A DNA stretch of 64,000 nucleotides from Myxococcales bacterium (GTDB taxonomy: Bacteria > Myxococcota_A > Polyangia > Polyangiales > Ga0077539), in NCBI GenBank assembly GCA_016793325.1, contig JAEUKI010000040.1, positions 248,001-312,000 of the forward strand. Reading direction: 5' to 3'. Below, one piece after another: positions 51,147 through 60,273 of the stretch. How positions within the stretch are numbered: the first letter of the stretch is position 1; each line of letters starts with the position of its first letter. The notes beneath the pieces were generated by a model. The model made no database searches, was not told the DNA's origin, and worked only from the letters and a program-made list of their open reading frames with translations. A program made the position numbers and the translations under genes.

Positions 51147-53765
51147 TTGAGTCTCATTCGGATTGGCGACGCGAGATTTTTGCCCCTGCTGGCGCTCACC
51201 CTCGCGGCCTGCAGCGGGCCGATGATGGGCAACGACGCCGGTGACGGCGGCGGAGACACAAATACGACCGACGCGCGCGACGCGCGTTCGGACACAGGAA
51301 TTCAAGCGGACGTGACGTCCAACGACACGGGCGTCGACCCCGACACGGGCGTCGACCCGGATACGGGCGTCGATCCCGACAGCGCCGTCGCGGACAGCGG
51401 CGTCGACCCCGACACCGGCGTCGCGACGGACAGCGGCGTCTCGATGGACAGCGGGGTCGTGACGGACTCGGGCGTCGTGACGGACACCGGCGTCGTGACC
51501 GACACCGGCGTCGACGCGCGAACGGACAGCGGCGTCGTGACGGACTCGGGCGTGGACGCGCGCACCGACAGCGGCGTCGCCGCGGACTCGGGCATCGCGA
51601 CCGCGTGCGGGATGCCTCGCGCAGGGCTCACGCTGCCGATGTCGTCGGTCATGGTCACGACGACCGCGACCGCGGGCCCTGGGCCTGCGCCTCGTTGCGC
51701 CCTAGGAACACCTGGCGGAAGCGAAGCGGCCTACACGCTCAACGTCACGGCGCGCACCGGTCTCGTGATCAACACGGACATGAATACTGGGGATCCAGTG
51801 GTCGCGCTGCGCAGCGCGTGCGCAGACAACAGCGCGATGTCCGAGATCCTCTGCGACGACGACGGCAACGGGGCCGACCGCAACTCGTACGTGCGCGGCG
51901 TCGTTCCCGCGGGGATGTACACGGTGTTCGTCGACTCGTTCGGCGCGTCGAGCTCGCGCCTCAACGTGCGGAGCTTCACGCCCGCAGCGAACGCCGAATG
52001 CTCGACCGCGGCGACGCTCCCGATGGGCGGCGTGATGGGCGTCTCGACCGCCAACGCAGGCACCGACGTCGCGCCGTGCGGAGCCAACACGGGCGGACAG
52101 CTGTTCTTCTCGTTCTCGATTCCGGCCAACTCGCGCGCGTCCTTCGCGACGACGCGCGTCGGAACGCAGGACGTCATCACGCGCGTGCTCGACACGTGCG
52201 CCGCGACGACGTGCCGCGCGAACGCGAGCACCACGAGCGCGATGCCGAGCGCGACCGTCGTGGACAACGCCACGGCGATGCCGCGCACGGTGGTGGTCAG
52301 CGTCGCGAGCACTTCGCAGACGACGGACGCGACGTTCAACCTCGTTCCGACGGTGACCGCGCTCGCGCCGAACGCGTCGTGCGCGACGGCGACCGCGCTC
52401 ACCGCAGGAGCGGCCGCGACCGCCGGCAACACCAGCGGCGCAGGCGGCGCAGCGGCGTGCGCGACCGGAGAGAACAACGAGCTCTTCTATAGCGTCACGG
52501 TCCCCGCAAACAGCCGCGCGAACATCGAGCTCACCCAGACCATGGGCCAAGCCGTTCGCGCGCGCATCCTCGACACGTGCGCAGCGATGACCTGCCCCGT
52601 CGTGGCCACCACGACCATGGCGGGCACGGCCGCGCCGCTCTTCGCGCTCAACACCACAGCGATGACACGCACCGTCATCGTCGCGGTGAGCAGCACCTCG
52701 GCGACGACCAACGCGCCGTTCGCGATCCGCCACGTGTCCAACAACGCGCTCGATCCCAACGCCACGTGCGCGTCCGCGCAGGTGCTCGGCGCTGGCACGA
52801 TGACCACCGGAAGCACCGCAGGCGGCGGAGCGACCCCGACCACGTGCCGCACCACCGATGGACCGCAGCGCTTCTACTCGGTCACCGTCCCCGCGATGTC
52901 GCGAGGCATCCTCACGCTCACGCGCTCGGGCGGCCAAGACGTCGCGATGCGCGTGCTCACCTCGTGCACCGCGACGATGTGCGACTCGAGCGTGGCCACG
53001 ATGGGCCCGATGGCGACCACGATCAACGTCGACGCCCCGACCGCGGCGCGCACGGTGATCGTCGCCGTCGCCAGCACGTCGCAGTCGACGAACGCCAACT
53101 ACACGCTCGCGTTCGCCACCACGCCGCTGCCGTACACCATCACGCGCATGACCGGACAGACGTGCGTCACGCCAGCGATGACGACCGCCGTCGCGGGCGT
53201 CAACGCAGACGACTCGCACTCGATGATCGCGGCGCTGCCCTTCGCAGTGCGCTTCTTCGCGCCCATGGGCACGAACAACATGACCCACTTCTCGGTCTCG
53301 GCGAACGGGTTCGTGCAGCTCTACCCGAGCATGGCTGGCACCCCCTTCGTCGCGGGTCCGTCGGCGAACAACGCCCCGCTGCCGGCTGCAGGAACGGGTG
53401 CGCCGAACGGCTTCGTCGCGCCGTTCTGGGACGACCTCTTCCCGGTCAACGCGATGACCAACGTGACGACGGGCACGACCGGCGCGATGCCGAACCGCGT
53501 GCTCGTCGTTCAGTGGAACAACTGGACGCACTTCGACTCGCGCATGCTGAGCCTCACGTTCCAGACGCGCATCTACGAAGGCACCGGCGTGATCGAGCAC
53601 GTGTACTGCGCCGTGACGCCGACGGGCGACACGATGAACTTGTCCAACGGCGCTTCGGCCACGATCGGCCTCGAGCACCCGATGGGCACCGCGGCCTCGC
53701 AAGCGTCGAACAACACCGCCATGGCGATCGCCCCTGGAGTGATGTACCGCTTCACGCCGAACTGA
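51147..53765 (+). CDS. large lipoprotein with Asp/Thr-rich linker and repeated beta domains
   Basis: 872 aa. TTG 51147 is chosen because GGAGAGGAGG ends 8 nt upstream and the product starts with a proper lipoprotein signal (SLIRIGDARFLPLLALTLAAC); an in-frame GTG at 51114 lies before the Shine-Dalgarno. A linker of D(T/S)GV repeats spans residues about 45-150. Four domains of about 120 residues follow, resembling bacterial pre-peptidase C-terminal domains (DPVVALRSACADNSAMSE, SYVRGVVPAGMYTVFVDSFG), and a C-terminal beta domain (SVSANGFVQLYPSM, FVAPFWDDLFPV, RVLVVQWNNWTHFDSRMLSL). Surface exposed; function unknown. Confidence 0.82.
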   Translation: MSLIRIGDARFLPLLALTLAACSGPMMGNDAGDGGGDTNTTDARDARSDTGIQADVTSNDTGVDPDTGVDPDTGVDPDSAVADSGVDPDTGVATDSGVSMDSGVVTDSGVVTDTGVVTDTGVDARTDSGVVTDSGVDARTDSGVAADSGIATACGMPRAGLTLPMSSVMVTTTATAGPGPAPRCALGTPGGSEAAYTLNVTARTGLVINTDMNTGDPVVALRSACADNSAMSEILCDDDGNGADRNSYVRGVVPAGMYTVFVDSFGASSSRLNVRSFTPAANAECSTAATLPMGGVMGVSTANAGTDVAPCGANTGGQLFFSFSIPANSRASFATTRVGTQDVITRVLDTCAATTCRANASTTSAMPSATVVDNATAMPRTVVVSVASTSQTTDATFNLVPTVTALAPNASCATATALTAGAAATAGNTSGAGGAAACATGENNELFYSVTVPANSRANIELTQTMGQAVRARILDTCAAMTCPVVATTTMAGTAAPLFALNTTAMTRTVIVAVSSTSATTNAPFAIRHVSNNALDPNATCASAQVLGAGTMTTGSTAGGGATPTTCRTTDGPQRFYSVTVPAMSRGILTLTRSGGQDVAMRVLTSCTATMCDSSVATMGPMATTINVDAPTAARTVIVAVASTSQSTNANYTLAFATTPLPYTITRMTGQTCVTPAMTTAVAGVNADDSHSMIAALPFAVRFFAPMGTNNMTHFSVSANGFVQLYPSMAGTPFVAGPSANNAPLPAAGTGAPNGFVAPFWDDLFPVNAMTNVTTGTTGAMPNRVLVVQWNNWTHFDSRMLSLTFQTRIYEGTGVIEHVYCAVTPTGDTMNLSNGASATIGLEHPMGTAASQASNNTAMAIAPGVMYRFTPN
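51310..51600 (+). repeat. degenerate in-frame repeats encoding D(T/S)GV units
   Basis: About 20 imperfect units of the type GACACGGGCGTCGACCCC coding DTGVDP, DSGVVT and similar. They form a flexible acidic linker in the lipoprotein, as in many myxobacterial surface proteins, and are not CRISPR-like. Confidence 0.8.
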
Positions 53766-53809
53766 GCGTCGCCATCGCGCGATGATCTCAGCGCCAGAGG
53801 GGGGACGAC

Positions 53810-54208
53810 TCAGCGCTGCGTGAGCTTCTGCAGCAGCGCGTCGAGCGCGACGCTCATGAGCCGACTCCCGTTGTCTTGTAGATAGCGCGTGAAGCCAGAG
53901 ATCACGCGATCGCGCATCGCGGTGTCGAGCCCGTGCGACGAGGCGAGCTGCATGATCTTGTCATCGATGCCGAGCTGATCGGCCACGTTCACAAGAGGCT
54001 GCAAAAATCCTAGCAGAGTGCCCGCGACGCCGCTCGCGACCGGCATCTGAACTTGGATCCGATCGACCGCGGCTTCGACGAGCGAGCGAAGCGCCGTGTC
54101 GACGAGGTTGTTCACCGTCGCCTGCTCGTACACGTGCTGCTCGAGCGAGCCGAGGACGTTTTGCTTGGCGTCCGCGATCCAGCCCTCGATGTCCACGAGG
54201 CCGCTCAC
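53810..54208 (-). CDS. helical protein coupled to the peptidoglycan-binding-domain gene, unknown
   Basis: 132 aa, GTG start 54208 overlapping the upstream stop (GTGA). Almost entirely amphipathic helix: SLEQHVYEQATVNNLVDTAL, LVEAAVDRIQVQM, VAGTLLGFLQPLVNVADQLG, MRDRVISGFTRYLQDNGSRL, MSVALDALLQKLTQR. No signal peptide and no TM. The coupling suggests obligate stoichiometry with the PGBD protein. No family recognised. Confidence 0.65.
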   Translation of the reverse strand: MSGLVDIEGWIADAKQNVLGSLEQHVYEQATVNNLVDTALRSLVEAAVDRIQVQMPVASGVAGTLLGFLQPLVNVADQLGIDDKIMQLASSHGLDTAMRDRVISGFTRYLQDNGSRLMSVALDALLQKLTQR

Positions 54209-54702
54209 GTCCCGCCCTTCCAGCCGAGACCCACTTGTTGGTCGACGAGGAAGTGCGTTCCCTCTCCGACGACGCCGTCGACGTCGTAGCCAAACGACTG
54301 CTGCAGGTGCTTGACCGCGCGCTCGGTGCCCACGCCGAAATCACCGTCGACCGCGATCGAGTAGCCGAGCGAGACGAGCTTGCTCTGCAGCCCGCGGACC
54401 GCGTCGCCCTGCGAGCCCTTCTTCATGATCACGGACCACTCGCGCAGCTTCGCAGCGCCGACCGGGCTCTTCCAACCGAGGCCCGCTTGTTGATCGACGA
54501 GGAAGTGTGTCCCCGAGCCGACGATGCCGTCGACGTCGTAGCCGAAGGATTTTTGCAGGTGCTTGACCGCGCGCTCGGTGTCGTCCCCGAACGCCCCGTC
54601 CACCTTCAGCGCGTAGCCGAGCTGGTTGAGCTTCGATTGCAGCGCCGAAACAGCAGCGCCAGTCGCGCCCTTCTTCAGAGTCACTTCACGATCTGCGGTC
54701 AT
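54205..54702 (-). CDS. duplicated peptidoglycan-binding-domain protein without signal peptide
   Basis: 165 aa made of two PG_binding_1-like repeats: VSALQSKLNQLGYALKVDGA with TERAVKHLQKSFGYDVDGIV, and VRGLQSKLVSLGYSIAVDGD with TERAVKHLQQSFGYDVDGVV. Each ends GTHFLVDQQxGLGWK. The repeats are about 75% identical, a recent internal duplication. ATG 54702 has AGGAG 6 nt upstream. No catalytic domain and no Sec or Tat signal, so either export is by a dedicated system or the domain binds something in the cytoplasm. Confidence 0.85.
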   Translation of the reverse strand: MTADREVTLKKGATGAAVSALQSKLNQLGYALKVDGAFGDDTERAVKHLQKSFGYDVDGIVGSGTHFLVDQQAGLGWKSPVGAAKLREWSVIMKKGSQGDAVRGLQSKLVSLGYSIAVDGDFGVGTERAVKHLQQSFGYDVDGVVGEGTHFLVDQQVGLGWKGGT

Positions 54703-54805
54703 CTTGTTCTCCTGTGCGTTCGATGGCCTTCGCGCGCCCACGCGAGCGGTCGGCCATCGCAACATCTTCGCCTACGCAGCGCCCTGCGACCAGCGGCTTC
54801 GCTGG

Positions 54806-55951
54806 TCAGAGCACAAACGCCTGACACTGCGACGTCACGAGCGTGCTCCCGTCCATCTGCGGCGCGCGCGAGGTGATCATGTTCGACACCGCGCCCATCG
54901 TCCCTGTCGCGTCGGTGTAGAGCAACATGGTGCACATCTCGTCGGTGGCGTTTTCGCCCCAGCGGATCCGCGTTCCCCCGGTGTTCGAGTACGAGCAACG
55001 GAGGCGTAGCCCCGTCGCCCCGCGCATGTCGATCGGCGTCGCGAGCACCATCCCGAGCGGATCGCCGACGCGACTCGAAGTCGTGAACACTACGCGACCG
55101 TCGCTCGGTCCGCCGATCACCTCGAGCTGCATTCCCGTCGCCATCGAGTGGTAGTGCGGAAGGATGTAGTGAATTCGAAAATCGAGCGGCGCCATCCGGG
55201 CGCGCTGCCACGGCGCGTCGAAATCACAGTCCATCGTCGAGCTCGATCGCGCGCGCGCAGCGATGTCGATCCCATGATTGTCGATCGCCATGGGCCGGAG
55301 CCGCGTGCGAACTTCTCCCGCAGCGATCGTGTGAATGCGAAACCTCAAGCTCGTGCGCGCCGCCGCCGCGCTCGCGTTGATGAGGTGAATCGAGCCGACG
55401 ATGCGCGAGTACGGCGGGATCCGAAACGCCGCGCCTGGCGCAAATCGCTGGGTCTCTCCGGTCGATTGCGTCGACTGCGCGAAGAACACTCCGCCCGTCG
55501 CGGCCGCGAACGCTTGATCGAACCCGCGGTCCTGACAGCGCCACGTCCCGTCGCGCCCCGTGAAGAGCGACTGCGGCGAGTACATCCAGTTCGAGTGATG
55601 CCACCCAGGGCCCGCGCTCATTTCGACAGCGTTGACCCAGAGCTCTTCGGGGTTGTTGAGCGTCCAGCTCTGACAGAGGTCGAGCTTCTCTTCGCCGGGC
55701 ATCATTTCGATTTCGTCGAACGTGTGATCGGGGTTGAACGGCGGTCTCGTCGAAGCATCTTCGAGGACCGGCACGTCCGCCACGACGTCGCCCGACGCTG
55801 CATCGACGCCCGCCTCGGCGACGCCTACGACTTCGGTCGCCGCGTCATCGACGCGTGAATCCGCAGGGACTGTGCTCGGTGAGCAGTTGATCACGACCGA
55901 GGCGAGCGCACCGCAAATCAACGGAGCCCATCGAGCTGCACGCACGAGCAT
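54806..55951 (-). CDS. lipoprotein resembling copper type II (PHM-like) monooxygenase
   Basis: 381 aa. ATG 55951 with GAGGAGG 6 nt upstream; signal VRAARWAPLICGALASVVINC. Acidic linker, then a two-domain beta protein with metal-ligand motifs in PHM order: GWHHSNWMY (His pair, first domain), LPHYHSMATGMQLEVIGG (HxH, second domain) and RWGENATDEMCTMLLYTDA (Met ligand near the end). This matches the copper II ascorbate-dependent monooxygenase layout (CuA three His; CuB two His and Met). The first-domain third His is not obvious. Assignment by motif; substrate unknown. Confidence 0.6.
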   Translation of the reverse strand: MLVRAARWAPLICGALASVVINCSPSTVPADSRVDDAATEVVGVAEAGVDAASGDVVADVPVLEDASTRPPFNPDHTFDEIEMMPGEEKLDLCQSWTLNNPEELWVNAVEMSAGPGWHHSNWMYSPQSLFTGRDGTWRCQDRGFDQAFAAATGGVFFAQSTQSTGETQRFAPGAAFRIPPYSRIVGSIHLINASAAAARTSLRFRIHTIAAGEVRTRLRPMAIDNHGIDIAARARSSSTMDCDFDAPWQRARMAPLDFRIHYILPHYHSMATGMQLEVIGGPSDGRVVFTTSSRVGDPLGMVLATPIDMRGATGLRLRCSYSNTGGTRIRWGENATDEMCTMLLYTDATGTMGAVSNMITSRAPQMDGSTLVTSQCQAFVL

Positions 55952-56025
55952 CACGAACCTCCTCGCGACGGACGCGAGAGCGCCGACCGCCGCGCGCTTC
56001 GAAGATGGTACCATCGCTGGTTGCG

Positions 56026-58374
56026 ATGTCGCCCTCGCGGACTGCTGCTTATTTCGCCGCACTTTTACTGCTCAGCGGCTGCGCTGTGTACGACCCGCGC
56101 TTGCTCGAAGCGGCTCGAGACAGCGCGAGCGCAGACTCGCAGACGGACGCGACGCCGCGAGACGCCGCCGCGATGGACGCGACGGACAGCGGCACGATCG
56201 TCGAGAGCGACGTCGAAGAGCCGACCGACAGCATCGTTCGACTGCAAGACAGCGGAACGAGCGACGGAAGCTGTCGTTGCAACCCCGGCGAAGAGTGCTG
56301 CAACGGCCGCTGCGTCGACGTCACGCGCAGCACCGCGCACTGCGGCGGATGCAACACGCCGTGCCCCGGGACGACGTGCAGCGGCGGGACCTGCACCGCG
56401 ACGTGCCGCCTCGGCTTCGGCGACTGCGACATGAACGCGGCCAACGGCTGCGAGACGGACCTCACCACGTCCAACGCGCACTGCGGTCGCTGCGGCGCTC
56501 CGTGCAGCCTCGCCAACGCCGACTCTGCGTGCGTGATGGGGACGTGCACGCTGCGGACGTGCAACGCGGGCTACGGAAACTGCGACACGAACGCGGCCAA
56601 CGGCTGCGAAGCGGACCTCAACAACTCCGTCACGCACTGTCGCACGTGCGGCAACGCGTGCACGGCCATGAGCGGGATGCCCGCGTGTTCGATGGGCGTG
56701 TGCGGGACGACGACGTGTGCCGCGGGCCGAGGCAACTGCGACGGCAACGCCACCAACGGCTGCGAGACAGACCTCAACACGACCGCGACCCACTGCGGGG
56801 CGTGCGGACGAGCGTGCTCGCTGCCCAACGCGACGACGAGCTGCGTCGGCGGAGCGTGTCGGCTCGCGACGTGCAACGCGGGCTTCGGCGACTGCGACGG
56901 CAACGCGACAAACGGCTGCGAGACGCCGCTCGCGACCTCGACGACGCACTGCGGAGCGTGCGGGAGGCTCTGCGCTCCTGCCAACGCCATGGCGGCGTGC
57001 GTGATGAGCGCGTGCTCGATCAACCGCTGCGATCCTGGCTTCGCCAACTGCGACACGAACACGACAAACGGCTGCGAAGCGGACACGAACAACTCCGCCG
57101 CGCACTGCGGAGGGTGCGGCCGGACGTGCGCGCCGCCCAACGCGTCGCCGCGGTGCACCGCCGGGACGTGCGGGATCAACGCGTGCAACGCGGGCTTCGC
57201 CAACTGCGACGCGAGCGCGGTCAACGGGTGCGAGACCGCGACCGCGACGAGCGCGACCCACTGCGGACGCTGCGGCAACGCGTGCGGGCCTGGCTCGATG
57301 TGCGTCTCGGGCGTGTGCGAAAACCTCTGGGCGCAAGAGATCGAGAGCAACTACCTGCACACGTGCGTGCGTCGCACGAGCGGCGCCGTCGCGTGCTGGG
57401 GCTACAACATCTACGGGCAGCTCGGGGACAGCACGACGACTTCGAGCGCGGTTCCTGTGGCGACCGTAGGGCTGACGGACGCGGTCGATCTCGCGCTCGG
57501 ATCGCGGCACACGTGCGCGCGACGAAGCACGAGCGTCGTGTGCTGGGGCTACAACATTTCGGGCCAGCTCGGAAACGGCACCACGACCAACTCGCCGACG
57601 CCCGTCGTCGTCTCGGGCATCTCGACCACCACGAGCATCAGCGCGGGCTATCGACACACGTGCGTCTCGCGCGGAGGTCCCGTCTCGTGTTGGGGCTACA
57701 ACGTCTACGGACAGCTCGGAAACAACTCGAGCACGGCGTCTTCGACGCCCGTGACCGTCACTGGGATCACGGACGCAGTCCAAGTGGCTGCCGGGTACTA
57801 CCACACGTGCGCGAGGCGTTCGTCCGGCGCTGTAGTGTGCTGGGGCTACAACACGTACGGCCAGCTCGGAAACGGGACAACCGTCAGCGCCATGACGCCC
57901 GTCGCCGTCGTCGGGCTCTCCGACGCGACGTCGATCGACGCGGGCCAGTATCACACGTGCGCGCGACGCGCGACCGGAGCCGTTGTCTGCTGGGGTTACA
58001 ACAGCTTGGGCCAGCTCGGAAACGGGACGATGGTCAACGCCACGACGCCTGTCGCGGTCACAGGGCTCACCGATGCGAGCTCGATCAGCGCGGGCTACTC
58101 GCACACGTGCGCGCGACGCGCGACCGGCGCGATCGTGTGCTGGGGCAACAACGCGTCGGGCCAACTCGGCAACGGAACGATGACCGCGTCGATGGTCCCC
58201 GTGACTGTTCCTGGCATCGGGGATGCGCTGGATATCTCTTCGGGCTCGGCGCACACCTGCGCTCGGCGCAGCAGCCGCAGCGTGATGTGCTGGGGCAGCA
58301 ACGGGCAAGGCCAGCTCGGGACAGGCGTGATGACCGACAGCCCGAGCCCCGCTGCAGTGCAGGGTCTCTTCTGA
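56026..58374 (+). CDS. RCC1-repeat lipoprotein with Cys-rich N-terminal repeats
   Basis: 782 aa. Signal MSPSRTAAYFAALLLLSGC, lipobox Cys 19. Asp-rich linker, then seven Cys repeats of about 45 residues (CNAGFGDCDGNATNGCETPL, THCGACGRLCAPANA and variants) to residue about 430. Then seven RCC1-type blades of about 50 residues (HTCARRSSGAVVCWGYNTYG, QLGNGTTV) that should form a closed seven-bladed propeller. Surface protein of unknown partner. ATG 56026 is used; ATG 56005 adds seven residues before the signal. Divergent from the PHM-like gene. Confidence 0.9.
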   Translation: MSPSRTAAYFAALLLLSGCAVYDPRLLEAARDSASADSQTDATPRDAAAMDATDSGTIVESDVEEPTDSIVRLQDSGTSDGSCRCNPGEECCNGRCVDVTRSTAHCGGCNTPCPGTTCSGGTCTATCRLGFGDCDMNAANGCETDLTTSNAHCGRCGAPCSLANADSACVMGTCTLRTCNAGYGNCDTNAANGCEADLNNSVTHCRTCGNACTAMSGMPACSMGVCGTTTCAAGRGNCDGNATNGCETDLNTTATHCGACGRACSLPNATTSCVGGACRLATCNAGFGDCDGNATNGCETPLATSTTHCGACGRLCAPANAMAACVMSACSINRCDPGFANCDTNTTNGCEADTNNSAAHCGGCGRTCAPPNASPRCTAGTCGINACNAGFANCDASAVNGCETATATSATHCGRCGNACGPGSMCVSGVCENLWAQEIESNYLHTCVRRTSGAVACWGYNIYGQLGDSTTTSSAVPVATVGLTDAVDLALGSRHTCARRSTSVVCWGYNISGQLGNGTTTNSPTPVVVSGISTTTSISAGYRHTCVSRGGPVSCWGYNVYGQLGNNSSTASSTPVTVTGITDAVQVAAGYYHTCARRSSGAVVCWGYNTYGQLGNGTTVSAMTPVAVVGLSDATSIDAGQYHTCARRATGAVVCWGYNSLGQLGNGTMVNATTPVAVTGLTDASSISAGYSHTCARRATGAIVCWGNNASGQLGNGTMTASMVPVTVPGIGDALDISSGSAHTCARRSSRSVMCWGSNGQGQLGTGVMTDSPSPAAVQGLF

Positions 58375-58398
58375 ACCGTCGCGTCACGTCGAGCGCGC

Positions 58399-60273
58399 TC
58401 ACCAGCGCGTACGTTCGACGCCCGTCACGCGCCACCCACCGGGGGCCGTTGTGCGCGCGAGGTCCAACGTAAACGCGCCGAACGTCACGCGCGCGCGGTC
58501 CGTGCCCACGGAGCTCGCGTCGAACACCGCGACGGGCAACGCGCCTTCGACGCCGCCAAACGTGTACCAGCGACGCGCCGTCTCTCTCGCGCGAGGGGTT
58601 CCTGGGCGATCGAGCGCGAGCGCGGCGAGCACCGAGGCGTCGACCCCCTCGGGCGGATCGTCGCGGCGCCCCGCGCTCATCGCCGCGAGCTCGAGCGCGA
58701 CGCCCACGGCCCGCGCGATCGCCGCGCGATCGACGCCCATCGCGAGCCCCTGCCCAACAGGCCCCGTCGCGCTCTCGCCGTCGTTTGCGCTCACGACCCA
58801 ACCGCGCCCTCCGCGGAGCCCCGCCGTGAACCGGCACTCGCCCTGCCCTTGTTGTCCCGTCAGCGCAGCGAACCGACCCGCGGCGCGAAGCGCGCTCGAC
58901 CAGGGCGCCTCGGGGACCTCTGCGCACGCTCCTTCGACCGCGACCGCGAGCAACGGCGTCAGCCGCTCGTCGGTCTCCACGCGCTGCTGAACGAGCAGGC
59001 ACCGCCCGACGCGCGCGGTCACCACCGAGCCCTCGGCCGCGACGAGCATCGGCGTTCGCGCGTTTCGATTTGCCGCACCAGAATTCGAACCGGGGTCGCA
59101 CATCGACGCGGGGTACCCGTTGAACAACGACGGCTGCGCGCGCCACCGACGAAGCGCGCCGCGCGCCGCGATCGCGCGCCCGAGCGCCGCAGAGAGCGCC
59201 GACGCGCCGTCGTCCTCGCTCGTGGCCGAGCGAATCTCGGGCTCGCCCTCGCAGCGCAGCGCCACGCCGTCCTGCGCGACCGTCATCGCCGCGCCCCTGC
59301 ACTGAACAGCGTCCAACGTCTGCGAGATCCCCGACCCTCGCAGCGCGGCGGCCTCGGCGAACACCGCGGGCGCTTCGACGCGTCCGCCTCGCACTGGGAG
59401 CGAGAGCCAGAGGTCCATCTCGACAGCGCCCACGGTGGCGCTCGCTCGACCGATCAGCTCTTGATCCATCCGCGGGTGCGTCGTCGCGAGCGGATAGCGC
59501 GCGCGAAGCTCGCGCCCCTCGAGCGAGGCGAGGATCCAACGCTGCAGACCTTCGCCGAGCGGCTGCACGAGGGACGCTACGCGCGCGCGATCTGCCGCGG
59601 GATCGAGCGTGATGGTGGACGGACGCGCGCCTGGGTCTCGCTCGACGCTCAGCGCGCGAAGGGCCCGAGCGACCCGCGCGATCACGCGAGGGTCGTCGCT
59701 GTGCGCCGCGATGTGAACGTGCCGCGGCGCCGCGCAGGGCAAGAGCGCGAGGGCCTCGAGGCGCCAGCGGCGGTCTTGGCGAGAGAGCGTTCCCCGCACG
59801 AGGGTTCCGCCGGAGGCGAGGCGAAACTCGTGTCCGCCCGGCGCGCGAAACGACGGTCGATCGCCGACGTACACGCTCACGACGTCGTCCTCGTCGCCCG
59901 TGAGCACGCGGTACGCGGTGAAGTCCCTGCCGTCCACGCGCGCGGGCCACCACGCCTCGGGCCACGCGATCACCACGGGGCCGTCTCGCATCACCGTAGA
60001 CGCCTCGCGCTCGGGCAGCTCCGCCGCCGCGGCCAGCGCGTCGAGCGGCGCGGTCTGCGCGGTAAATCCTCGCACCACCGGGGACTCTGGCGCGCACCCT
60101 CGCGAGGGAAATCGCGCCTCGTTCGCCACGCTCGCCGCGGTCGCCGCCACGGGAGCGCGCGGAGCGCTCTGGGCCGTCGAGCTCGATCGCGCCACGGCGC
60201 CTCGCGTCGCACACGAAATCAACACGGCGCCGTGCATCACGCACAACGCGAGCGCGCGCGCGGGCATCGTCAT
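58399..60273 (-). CDS. predicted lipoprotein in CpaF-FHA operon, unknown
   Basis: 624 aa. Signal MTMPARALALCVMHGAVLISC. The mature part is soluble, Ala/Arg-rich, with VVSVYVGDRPSFRAPGGHEF, RMDQELIGRASATVGAVEMD and RARVTFGAFTLDLART. No family recognised. Start ATG 60273 overlaps the stop of the previous operon gene (ATGA). Convergent with the RCC1 gene, 24 bp apart. Confidence 0.75.
   Translation of the reverse strand: MTMPARALALCVMHGAVLISCATRGAVARSSSTAQSAPRAPVAATAASVANEARFPSRGCAPESPVVRGFTAQTAPLDALAAAAELPEREASTVMRDGPVVIAWPEAWWPARVDGRDFTAYRVLTGDEDDVVSVYVGDRPSFRAPGGHEFRLASGGTLVRGTLSRQDRRWRLEALALLPCAAPRHVHIAAHSDDPRVIARVARALRALSVERDPGARPSTITLDPAADRARVASLVQPLGEGLQRWILASLEGRELRARYPLATTHPRMDQELIGRASATVGAVEMDLWLSLPVRGGRVEAPAVFAEAAALRGSGISQTLDAVQCRGAAMTVAQDGVALRCEGEPEIRSATSEDDGASALSAALGRAIAARGALRRWRAQPSLFNGYPASMCDPGSNSGAANRNARTPMLVAAEGSVVTARVGRCLLVQQRVETDERLTPLLAVAVEGACAEVPEAPWSSALRAAGRFAALTGQQGQGECRFTAGLRGGRGWVVSANDGESATGPVGQGLAMGVDRAAIARAVGVALELAAMSAGRRDDPPEGVDASVLAALALDRPGTPRARETARRWYTFGGVEGALPVAVFDASSVGTDRARVTFGAFTLDLARTTAPGGWRVTGVERTRW

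Noticed and set aside
51310..51600. CRISPR-like regular repeats
   Set aside because: The units are short, imperfect, in frame and encode D(T/S)GV linkers; no spacer structure.
56571..57350. 259-codon minus-strand ORF opposite the Cys-rich repeats
   Set aside because: Its periodic sequence simply mirrors the repeats of the RCC1 lipoprotein gene.
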